Positions 1 to 6,207 of a stretch of DNA of 12,350 nt are shown in pieces. Below the pieces are notes generated by a model, which was given only the letters and a program-made list of their open reading frames with translations, made no database searches and had not been told where the DNA came from. The stretch's first letter is position 1. Each line of letters starts with the position of its first letter. Made by a program: the position numbers and the translations under genes. Location: positions 1-12,350 of the forward strand of contig JAHEME010000035.1 in NCBI GenBank assembly GCA_024643825.1, in the 5' to 3' direction. The stretch comes from Chloroflexota bacterium (GTDB lineage Bacteria > Chloroflexota > Anaerolineae > Aggregatilineales > UBA3940).

Positions 1-1
1 T

Positions 2-1645
2 GCCGATCTATTCAAAGAGCCGCCTCCCACAAAGCCCGACTGGTGGCAGCAAATCGTCGAGCGCGTAGAAGCCGACTTCAAGCATGCGGAAAAAGGCTTC
101 CTCGGTCACTTTGAATTAGCCGTGAAACTTGCCACTCACAATGCACAGAAGCCGCACTCCCTCGTTGAAGCCGATGCCGAATCGATCCTCTGCTCCCTGC
201 TAACCGACTTCAAGAACTGGCTGTGGCCCATCCTCGACAAAGATTTCAGTAACGATAAGCTCCGCGCCTTCTGGATTATGCTCGATACCGGGTCAACCAT
301 CTTCTGCGGCATGCTTGAAGACGGCGTTCTCAAGAAGGGCTTTGATATCCTCGATAACGAAGAGTTCAGCCATTGGCTGCTCCGTCATGGCATGAAGGAG
401 AATCCCACCCTCAACGGCCCGCCCGTGCGCGGCGTCTACGATCTTGCCTTCGCCTACGAGCACGGCAAGAATCGCAATATCGCTGCCGGGGTGGGTCTGC
501 GTGGGTTGATCCGATTGGGGCTGACCTACAAAGGCGCATTCTACTGGATGATGCAGGCTGGCATGGGCGATACCGTCTTCACGCCCCTCTATCAGGTGCT
601 TCAGCGTCGCGGCGTGAAGTTCAAGTTCTTCCACTGTGTCACCGATCTGGTCGTTGGGGCTGATAAGCAGATCAGCGCCATCACCGTACAGCCGCAGGTC
701 AATCTGACCGTTGGCGAATACAACCCCCTGATCATGGTCAAGGAGTTACCCTGCTGGCCTTCGGAACCGCTCTGGGATCAGATCGACCCTGCGCAGGCGG
801 CAGTCCTTCAGGGGCAGCACATCGATGTAGAAGAGGTCTGCCAGCCCTTCCTGGCGATTCCCGCCATCACCCTTGAACACGGCAAAGACTTTGATAGCGT
901 CGTGTTGGCGATCTCGATTGCCGCGCTCGATCCCATTTGCGGCGAACTTCGTTCCAGCCCCTCATTTGCTGCCATGTTGGATAACATCCAGACCACCCAG
1001 ACGCAGGCGTTCCAACTGTGGGTCAACCAGGATGAAAAAACCCTGGGGCTACCCGAAAACACGGGCATCATGGATACCTACGTCGAGCCGCTCGATACCT
1101 ACGCCAACATGAGCCATCTGATCGTCCGTGAGAACTGGCGTAGAGATCTCAATCTCCGGAACATCGCCTACTTCTGCGGCGTGATCGAAGATGTCCCCAA
1201 CGAAACCCAGGCAGGAGCCGATCTCCGCGCAAAAAAGTATGCGCTCGATTATCTGCATCAGCACCTCGCGCACATCTGGCCCAACGCTCTGACCCCGGAG
1301 GGCGATTTTAAGTGGGACATTCTTGTCGATCCATCCAATCAGCAGGGCGCAGAACGCTTCGACTCGCAGTATTGGCGTGCCAACTTTGAAGCCACCGAAC
1401 GCTATGTCCTCTCGGTGGCAGGTAGCATCCAGTACCGTCGTAAAGCTCACGAGACCGACTTTCCCAATCTCTATCTTGCTGGGGATTGGACTCACAACGG
1501 CCTGAACGCAGGCTGCATCGAAGCGACGGTGATGTCCGGGATGCAGGCATCCCGCGCGATCTGTGGCGTTCCGCAGACCATCGTAGGCGAAAACGATGAT
1601 TGGCTCATAGGGGAAGGGAGCAAGACGTGGCTGCAAAGAAAGTAG
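2..1645 (+). CDS. FAD-dependent oxidoreductase (COG3349 / phytoene desaturase-amine oxidase type), copy A, 5'-truncated by the window edge
   Basis: The reading frame is open from base 2 to the TAG at 1643-1645, so this is the C-terminal ~547 residues of a larger protein. Aligned with the next gene, about 165 residues with the Rossmann dinucleotide-binding part are missing off the left edge; the Trp-Trp pair at bases 41-46 matches Trp-Trp at residues 179-180 of that gene. The GTG at 122 is therefore internal, not a start. The C-terminus ends with the flavin amine-oxidase signature: PNLYLAGDWTHNG at about bases 1462-1500, then GCIEATVMSGMQASRAI, which contacts FAD in this family. The central QAGMGDT and TVGEYNPLI segments are shared with copy B. 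It probably oxidises or desaturates a lipophilic substrate with bound FAD; the substrate is unknown. It overlaps the next gene by 19 bases, so the two are co-transcribed. Family assignment is firm, function is not. Confidence 0.88.
   Translation, partial: ADLFKEPPPTKPDWWQQIVERVEADFKHAEKGFLGHFELAVKLATHNAQKPHSLVEADAESILCSLLTDFKNWLWPILDKDFSNDKLRAFWIMLDTGSTIFCGMLEDGVLKKGFDILDNEEFSHWLLRHGMKENPTLNGPPVRGVYDLAFAYEHGKNRNIAAGVGLRGLIRLGLTYKGAFYWMMQAGMGDTVFTPLYQVLQRRGVKFKFFHCVTDLVVGADKQISAITVQPQVNLTVGEYNPLIMVKELPCWPSEPLWDQIDPAQAAVLQGQHIDVEEVCQPFLAIPAITLEHGKDFDSVVLAISIAALDPICGELRSSPSFAAMLDNIQTTQTQAFQLWVNQDEKTLGLPENTGIMDTYVEPLDTYANMSHLIVRENWRRDLNLRNIAYFCGVIEDVPNETQAGADLRAKKYALDYLHQHLAHIWPNALTPEGDFKWDILVDPSNQQGAERFDSQYWRANFEATERYVLSVAGSIQYRRKAHETDFPNLYLAGDWTHNGLNAGCIEATVMSGMQASRAICGVPQTIVGENDDWLIGEGSKTWLQRK
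1610..1620 (+). promoter_or_regulatory. Ribosome binding site selecting the GTG start at 1627
   Basis: The purine-rich GGGGAAGGGAG lies 6 bases before the GTG at 1627. An in-frame TTG at 1600 would add nine residues, but it has no such site upstream and would put the purine run inside the coding sequence. GTG 1627 also places the predicted N-terminus (VAAKKVAILGGG) directly at the first beta strand of the FAD-binding fold. This site lies inside the 3' end of copy A. Confidence 0.65.
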
Positions 1646-3732
1646 CGATTCTGGGTGGAGGAATGTCTGCGCTGACCACCGCCCTCGAACTGAGCGATCC
1701 AGCGCAGAACAATGCCTACGATATTACCGTCTATCAGATGGGCTGGCGGCTGGGCGGCAAAGGAGCCAGTGGGCGCAACCAGAAGAACGCCGACCGCATC
1801 GAAGAGCACGGGCTGCACATCTGGTGCGGCTTCTACGAAAACGCCTTCCGCGCCATCCGCGCCGTCTACGAGGAGTTGGGACGTGCCCCGGAGGCTCCCC
1901 TTTCCACCTGGGATAAAGCCTTCAAAGCCCAGAACGTGATCGTCTACCCGCAGGAGATTGACAAAGAGTGGACGATGTGGGAACTGGACTTCCCCACCAA
2001 TCCCATGACCCCCGGCGACCATACCCTCTACCCGTTCACAATTCTTGGCGCGATTGAACTCGGCGTAAAGTGGATGTACGAATTTCTCAAAGGCTGGCCG
2101 GAGTATCCTGCCGCATCCTTCCCGGTGGAGAAACCCTTTGAGATCTTTGAGAAGCCTGGTTGGTGGGAACAGACACATGCCGATGCTGCCCTCGACATAC
2201 CAGAGAATCCCTCTCCCCTCCACCTGATCAAACTCTCACACCATCTGTTTCAGCAGAAGGGCGGCATCCAACCACACCATCACCCGATTCTCGTTGAAGC
2301 GCTGCGCCTGTTTGCGGGCGGCGTGTGGGATTTGATCAAAGGCACAGTGCTGACCAACCTCGATCAGCGCCGCCATTGGATGATCCTCTATCTCGGTGCA
2401 GTGGGCATGGCAGGTGCGCTCTCCGACGATCTCATCACCGACGGCTTTCAGAAGATCGACGGTCTCGACTTCCGCGAGTGGCTCAACGCCAACACCCTGT
2501 TGAAAGACCCCCTCGCTAACAATCTTGCTATCGACGGCTCCGTTTTGCCGACCGCGCTCTACAACATCGCCTTCGCCTACGATGGGGGCGATAGCAAGAA
2601 TCCCAACTTCTCAGCGGCAGTTGCCATCTCGCTGGGAATGCGCATTGTCTTGGGCTACAAAGGCTCCGTGCTCTGGAAGATGCAGGCGGGCATGGGCGAT
2701 ACCATCTTTGCCCCGATCTACACTGTGCTCAAGCGGCGTGGCGTGAAGGTTAAGTTCTTCCATCAGATCGCCAACCTGCATCCGCAGGATGGAGTGATCG
2801 CGTCTATCGAAGTCGAGCGTCAGGTCGATCTCACCGTGGGCGAATACGATCCCCTGATCCTGGTCAAGGGTTTACCCTGTTGGCCCAGCGATCCCCTCTA
2901 CAACCAGATTGACCCGGCGCAGGCAGCGCGTCTTCAGACGGAACATATCGACCTCGAACGCTACAACACGGGCTGGCAGAATGTCGAGAAGATCACCCTC
3001 ACCGCTGGCGTAGACTATGATCTTGTTGTCCTTGGCATCCCGGTTGCTGCCCTGAAGTACGTCTGCTCCGAGATCATCGCTGCAAATTACGCCTGGCAGC
3101 AGATGACATCGGGCATCCATACCGTCCAGACCCAGGCCACCCAATTGTGGTTCAAGCCCGATCTGAAGGGCCTCGGCTGGGTTCTCCCCAGTGCCCTGCT
3201 GGGAACCTATGTCCAGCCCTTCTCAACGGTGGGCGATTACAGCCAGCTAATCCCGGTCGAGAACTGGCCCATCGACGATCTTCACAACATCACCTATGTA
3301 TGCGATGTGCTCCCCGACCTGCCCGATGAAACCCAGGTCAATGCCGATGCGCGTGTCCACCAGAACGCGGTGACCTTCCTGGAAGACTACGCCAAACCCA
3401 TGTGGCCGAAGGCTTCCGGCACGAATGCCAAATTCCCAGAGGGTTTGGATTGGAGTCAGCTAGTTGCCCCTGATGCGCTGAAGGGCACATCCCGCTTCGA
3501 TGCCCAGTATTGGCGCGCCAATATCGATCCATCATCCCGCTATACCCTATGTGTCAAGGGCAGCGGTAAGTTCCGACTCAAGACCGATCAAACAGGTTAT
3601 CCCAATCTGCGCATCACAGGCACTTGGATCGATAACGGCTTTCATATGGGCTGCATCGAAGGCGCGGTGATGTCCGGCATGATGACATCCCAATCCATCT
3701 CTGGCCTTCCAAAAACGATCTCGAATATCTGA
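1627..3732 (+). CDS. FAD/NAD(P)-binding oxidoreductase (COG3349 / phytoene desaturase-amine oxidase type), copy B
   Basis: About 701 residues from GTG 1627 to TGA 3732. The N-terminus has the dinucleotide-binding GxGxxA pattern (GGGMSALTTALEL, residues 10-22), then YQMGWRLGGKGASGRN and the EEHGLHIWCGFYENAF stretch, both typical of large COG3349 flavoproteins related to carotenoid desaturases and flavin amine oxidases. Residues from about 175 onward align along their length with copy A, including QAGMGDT, TVGEYDPLI and CWPSDPL. The C-terminal FAD motif departs from the family: where copy A has AGDW, this copy has TGTW (residues 664-667), although the following GCIEGAVMSG is intact. It probably acts as a cytosolic or membrane-associated flavoprotein, and may work as a hetero-pair with copy A. 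Substrate unknown. The gene ends 18 bases before a hairpin terminator candidate. Confidence 0.88.
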   Translation: MAAKKVAILGGGMSALTTALELSDPAQNNAYDITVYQMGWRLGGKGASGRNQKNADRIEEHGLHIWCGFYENAFRAIRAVYEELGRAPEAPLSTWDKAFKAQNVIVYPQEIDKEWTMWELDFPTNPMTPGDHTLYPFTILGAIELGVKWMYEFLKGWPEYPAASFPVEKPFEIFEKPGWWEQTHADAALDIPENPSPLHLIKLSHHLFQQKGGIQPHHHPILVEALRLFAGGVWDLIKGTVLTNLDQRRHWMILYLGAVGMAGALSDDLITDGFQKIDGLDFREWLNANTLLKDPLANNLAIDGSVLPTALYNIAFAYDGGDSKNPNFSAAVAISLGMRIVLGYKGSVLWKMQAGMGDTIFAPIYTVLKRRGVKVKFFHQIANLHPQDGVIASIEVERQVDLTVGEYDPLILVKGLPCWPSDPLYNQIDPAQAARLQTEHIDLERYNTGWQNVEKITLTAGVDYDLVVLGIPVAALKYVCSEIIAANYAWQQMTSGIHTVQTQATQLWFKPDLKGLGWVLPSALLGTYVQPFSTVGDYSQLIPVENWPIDDLHNITYVCDVLPDLPDETQVNADARVHQNAVTFLEDYAKPMWPKASGTNAKFPEGLDWSQLVAPDALKGTSRFDAQYWRANIDPSSRYTLCVKGSGKFRLKTDQTGYPNLRITGTWIDNGFHMGCIEGAVMSGMMTSQSISGLPKTISNI

Positions 3733-3749
3733 TCCTCTCAATACACAAC

Positions 3750-3780
3750 GGGGCAAGGCGCACCTTGCCCCAACTTTCTG
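3750..3780 (+). terminator. Hairpin terminator candidate after the flavoprotein pair
   Basis: A perfect 9-bp stem (GGGGCAAGG at 3750-3758, CCTTGCCCC at 3763-3771) closes a 4-base CGCA loop. It begins 18 bases after the stop codon of copy B. The tail AACTTTCTG holds only a short T-run, so intrinsic termination may be weak or need Rho. Its position between two independent units fits a terminator. Confidence 0.6.
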
Positions 3781-3795
3781 AGCCTCTCCGGTTTA

Positions 3796-3824
3796 TTGAC
3801 AGGTCGTAATCCATCCGTCACAAT
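3796..3824 (+). promoter_or_regulatory. Sigma-70-type promoter of wecB
   Basis: A perfect TTGACA (3796-3801) is followed after 17 bases by CACAAT (3819-3824, four of six consensus positions). This predicts transcription from about 3831, some 23 bases before the wecB ATG. It lies downstream of the terminator candidate, so wecB has its own transcription unit. The last base of the -10 is the first base of the inverted repeat at 3824-3854. Confidence 0.6.
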
Positions 3825-3854
3825 TCGACCCTCAACTATCACTTGAGGGTCGAA
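3824..3854 (+). repeat. Perfect 12-bp inverted repeat over the wecB ribosome binding site and start codon
   Basis: TTCGACCCTCAA (3824-3835) and TTGAGGGTCGAA (3843-3854) are exact reverse complements separated by 7 bases. The right arm holds the Shine-Dalgarno GAGGGT (3845-3850), and its last base is the A of the wecB ATG. There is no T-tract after it, so it is not a terminator. It may be an operator overlapping the predicted start of transcription, or an RNA hairpin hiding the ribosome site if the transcript begins upstream of 3824. The inverted repeat itself is seen directly; the role is inferred. Confidence 0.75.
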
Positions 3855-4957
3855 TGCGTAAAATTCTATTGGTATTTGGAACGCGCCCGGAGGCTATCAA
3901 AATGGCCCCGGTAGCCATGAAACTTGCAGAGAATCGAGAAGCAGAACCGATTGTCTGCGTCACCGCCCAGCACCGCCAGATGCTCGATCAGGTGCTGGAG
4001 TGGTTTCATATCACTCCTGACTACGATCTCGACTTGATGCTCCCCAATCAGACCTTAGCCGGGTTGACTGCCCGTGCCTTGCAGGGGGTCTCAGAGGTGA
4101 TCGAACAGGTGCGTCCAGAGGTCGTGCTTGTGCAGGGGGATACCACCACAGCGATGGCAGCGGCGATGGCGGCCTTTTACCATCGAGTTCCTGTGGGTCA
4201 CATCGAGGCGGGTCTCCGCACCCACGACATCTACAATCCGTTCCCCGAAGAAGTGAATCGTCATCTGATTAGCGTGATGGGAAGCATTCACTTCGCCCCC
4301 ACCGAAACATCCCGTCAGGCGCTTCTGACCGAGAATGTCCCTGATGATCATGTTCACGTAACTGGCAACACCGTGATCGACGCCTTGCAGTGGACGGTCG
4401 CCCAGCCTCATCAATTGAAGTTGGGCTTGCCGCTGGAAAATCCCGGCGAACGCCTGATCCTTGTGACTGCCCATCGCCGCGAGAGCTTCGGCTCAGATTT
4501 CGAGTCTATCTGTCACGCCCTTCGCCAGATCGTAGAGCACAACCCGGATGTTCGCTTGATCTATCCGGTGCATCTCAACCCCAATGTGCAGGAACCCGTC
4601 CATCGCATCCTCGGAAGCGTAGATCGCATTCATCTCATCGATCCGTTGCCTTATCCCGATACCGCTCACCTCATGGCCCGTTCAACCCTCGTCATCACCG
4701 ATTCCGGCGGCATTCAGGAAGAAGCGCCTGCACTCGGCAAGCCCGTTCTCGTCATGCGCCATACCACCGAGCGCCCCGAAGCAGTCGATGCGGGGACCGC
4801 CAAACTGGTCGGAACCGAGACCGAAGCCATCGTCTCCGCAGCCGAGGTGCTTCTGCATGATTCACATGCCTATGCAGCGATGGCAAACGCCGTCTCACCT
4901 TATGGTGACGGTCATGCCGCCGAACGCATTGTAGATATTCTTCTCTCGATTTCGTAG
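3854..4957 (+). CDS. wecB: UDP-N-acetylglucosamine 2-epimerase (non-hydrolysing)
   Basis: 367 residues, the usual length for the bacterial non-hydrolysing enzyme. It interconverts UDP-GlcNAc and UDP-ManNAc in the cytoplasm, supplying ManNAc-type sugars for envelope polysaccharides or glycans. Family motifs run in order: GTRPEAIKMAPV at residues 9-20, the QHRQMLDQ stretch, QGDTTT (94-99), HIEAGLRT (116-123), PFPEEVNR (129-136), AHRRESFG from residue 206, HLNPNV, DSGGIQEEAP (283-292) and RHTTERPEA. The acids and histidine implicated in catalysis in the Escherichia coli enzyme appear kept (D96, E118, E132, H207). The start is fixed by GAGGGT four bases upstream and by the family N-terminus RKILLVFGTRPE. 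It is monocistronic here: a terminator and promoter precede it, and the next gene is convergent with a 48-bp gap. No other glycan gene is adjacent, so its polysaccharide cannot be named. Confidence 0.96.
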   Translation: MRKILLVFGTRPEAIKMAPVAMKLAENREAEPIVCVTAQHRQMLDQVLEWFHITPDYDLDLMLPNQTLAGLTARALQGVSEVIEQVRPEVVLVQGDTTTAMAAAMAAFYHRVPVGHIEAGLRTHDIYNPFPEEVNRHLISVMGSIHFAPTETSRQALLTENVPDDHVHVTGNTVIDALQWTVAQPHQLKLGLPLENPGERLILVTAHRRESFGSDFESICHALRQIVEHNPDVRLIYPVHLNPNVQEPVHRILGSVDRIHLIDPLPYPDTAHLMARSTLVITDSGGIQEEAPALGKPVLVMRHTTERPEAVDAGTAKLVGTETEAIVSAAEVLLHDSHAYAAMANAVSPYGDGHAAERIVDILLSIS

Positions 4958-5005
4958 GGGCGTCCCCCGCAGCCTCTTGACCAATATTTGCCATGCGCCC
5001 TGTAC

Positions 5006-5512
5006 TTATCTGGACGCTCTGCACTTTTCCAGAAGTTCCACCGCACGTTCCCCACAGGCCGTGAACGAGAAGACTCTTCCGTTGTCTCTACTTGCCCCGA
5101 TTTCGATGTGCAGCCACGATTCCGGCAGCAGGCTTTGTATCCGTTCCGCCCACTCGACCACCAGCACACCATCACTGTCAATCACATCCTCAATCCCAGT
5201 CGAGACCGCATCGACTTCCCCGCTGAGTCGATAGCAGTCCGCATGGAAGAATCGGTTCTCATCGCGCGCTCGATGATATTCATTGATCAGCGTAAACGTC
5301 GGGCTGGTCGGCTGTTCGAGTGCCCCCCATCCAATAGCCAGTCCGCGTGTCAGGCACGTTTTTCCTGCGCCCAGCGTCCCCGTCAGCAGCACAAGATCAC
5401 CCGCCGCTAGTTCAGCGCCGATTCGCTTTCCCAGAATCTCAGTCTCGGAGGTGCTGGCGGTTTCGGTCGTCCACTGACTCGATGAGGCGTTCTCATGGCA
5501 TTCGATCATCAT
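5006..5512 (-). CDS. tsaE: tRNA threonylcarbamoyladenosine biosynthesis ATPase TsaE
   Basis: 168 residues from ATG 5512 (minus strand) to TAA at 5006. TsaE is the P-loop ATPase that works with TsaB and TsaD to form t6A at position 37 of ANN-decoding tRNAs. The Walker A GTLGAGKT is at residues 45-52. The family signatures SPTFTLINEY (70-79), HADCYRL (90-96) and VVEWAERI (118-125) follow. The frame stays open upstream to an ATG at 5587, but the extra 25 residues precede the family's normal N-terminus and would contain the promoter-like sequence, so 5512 (or the adjacent ATG at 5509) is preferred. No Shine-Dalgarno is visible. It is convergent with wecB and divergent from the ComEA-like gene. 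TsaB and TsaD are not in the window. Confidence 0.95.
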   Translation of the reverse strand: MMIECHENASSSQWTTETASTSETEILGKRIGAELAAGDLVLLTGTLGAGKTCLTRGLAIGWGALEQPTSPTFTLINEYHRARDENRFFHADCYRLSGEVDAVSTGIEDVIDSDGVLVVEWAERIQSLLPESWLHIEIGASRDNGRVFSFTACGERAVELLEKCRASR

Positions 5513-5519
5513 GGCGGGA

Positions 5520-5528
5520 ATTCTATCA
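5520..5528 (-). promoter_or_regulatory. Extended -10 promoter of tsaE, implying a leaderless mRNA
   Basis: On the minus strand, TGATAGAAT matches the extended -10 pattern TGnTAnnAT (TAGAAT, five of six to TATAAT). Only 7 bases (TCCCGCC) separate it from the ATG at 5512, so transcription would begin at or next to the start codon. No convincing -35 is seen at the normal distance, as is common for extended -10 promoters. Confidence 0.55.
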
Positions 5529-5559
5529 CAAAGTGAGGCCTGTTTTGTGAATAGTCGAT

Positions 5560-5594
5560 TTGTAATCCTTATTGCGTGGCTTATCATAATAAGC
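5560..5594 (+). promoter_or_regulatory. Candidate promoter and small palindrome upstream of the ComEA-like gene
   Basis: TTGTAA (5560-5565) and TATCAT (5582-5587) are spaced by 16 bases, giving a plausible sigma-70 promoter with a start near 5594. The -10 lies in a palindrome, GCTTAT-CATA-ATAAGC (5579-5594), that could be an operator or a chance A/T-rich palindrome. The region sits between the divergent tsaE and comEA-like genes, so some promoter for the rightward operon is expected here. Confidence 0.4.
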
Positions 5595-5627
5595 GCATCC
5601 CCACTCTGAGAAGAGGAAGCCGCTTAT
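5589..5627 (+). repeat. 7-bp inverted repeat flanking the ComEA-like ribosome site and start codon
   Basis: ATAAGCG (5589-5595) is the exact reverse complement of CGCTTAT (5621-5627). The right arm includes the first two bases of the ATG at 5626, and the intervening loop holds the Shine-Dalgarno AGAGGAAG (5612-5619). If the transcript starts at or before 5589, the arms could pair and partly hide the start codon. The predicted start near 5594 would leave little of the left arm, so the role is uncertain. Confidence 0.3.
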
Positions 5628-6207
5628 GAATCAGTGGTTAGAGAAGTATCGAATCCCTGTGCTTTCGTTGATCGGCCTTCTGATCCTGATCAGTGTCATT
5701 GTGGTGGGCCTGCGATGGCAGCAGCCTGCTCCCATCGTGATCGAGCCGCCAGCGCCCACCGCTACCGCAGGCCCTATGCAAGTGTACGTTAGCGGTGCAG
5801 TGCTTCAGCCGGATGTGTATACCATTTCATCCGGGGCAATTGTGCGCGATGCGCTGGCGGCGGCAGGTGGCCCCGCCTCAGATGCGGATTTGAATACCAT
5901 CAATCTCGCACGCACTCTCCATGATGGCGATCAGGTCTATGTGCCGCGTATGGGTGAAGCGCCTCCTCCTGCCGTTTCCTCAGACGATAGTCAGCCTTCC
6001 GCACCAGCCGGGCCGATCAATATCAATACGGCATCCCAGACGGAACTCGAAACGCTTCCCGGCATTGGCCCGGCAATTGCTGGGCGCATCATCGACTATC
6101 GTGATGCCAACGGCCCCTTTCCGACCATCGAATCGATCCAGAATGTCTCCGGCATTGGTCCCGCCACCTTTGAGAACATCAAAGCCCTGATTACGGTGAA
6201 TCCATGA
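5626..6207 (+). CDS. ComEA-like membrane-anchored SLBB and helix-hairpin-helix protein
   Basis: 193 residues, close to the usual size of SLBB-containing ComEA proteins. A short N-terminal tail precedes one membrane segment (about residues 11-28). A Pro/Ala linker leads to an SLBB domain (about 51-110, starting MQVYVSGAVLQPDVY), a second Pro/Ser linker, and a ComEA-type double helix-hairpin-helix (131-193; first hairpin LPGIGPAIAG at 144-153, second VSGIGPATFENIK at 174-186). ComEA binds incoming double-stranded DNA at the outer face of the membrane during natural transformation. The domain order fits that role, but no ComEC, ComF or pilus gene is visible, so competence is an inference. AGAGGAAG lies 6 bases before the ATG. 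Its stop overlaps the next start as ATGA, indicating a coupled two-gene operon. Confidence 0.9.
   Translation: MNQWLEKYRIPVLSLIGLLILISVIVVGLRWQQPAPIVIEPPAPTATAGPMQVYVSGAVLQPDVYTISSGAIVRDALAAAGGPASDADLNTINLARTLHDGDQVYVPRMGEAPPPAVSSDDSQPSAPAGPININTASQTELETLPGIGPAIAGRIIDYRDANGPFPTIESIQNVSGIGPATFENIKALITVNP

Noticed and set aside
122..124. GTG as the start of flavoprotein copy A
   Set aside because: The frame is open to the window edge and the upstream residues align with copy B, so the gene begins outside the window.
1049..1636. 195-codon open frame on the minus strand
   Set aside because: Shadow of the C-terminal part of flavoprotein copy A; no family resemblance and no ribosome site.
1492..2223. 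243-codon open frame on the minus strand
   Set aside because: It is antisense to the overlapping flavoprotein genes, whose motifs are clear; its translation has no recognisable domain.
4957..4968. GGGG-CGT-CCCC hairpin at the wecB stop as a bidirectional terminator between wecB and tsaE
   Set aside because: Only a 4-bp stem and no T-tract on either strand; too weak to call.
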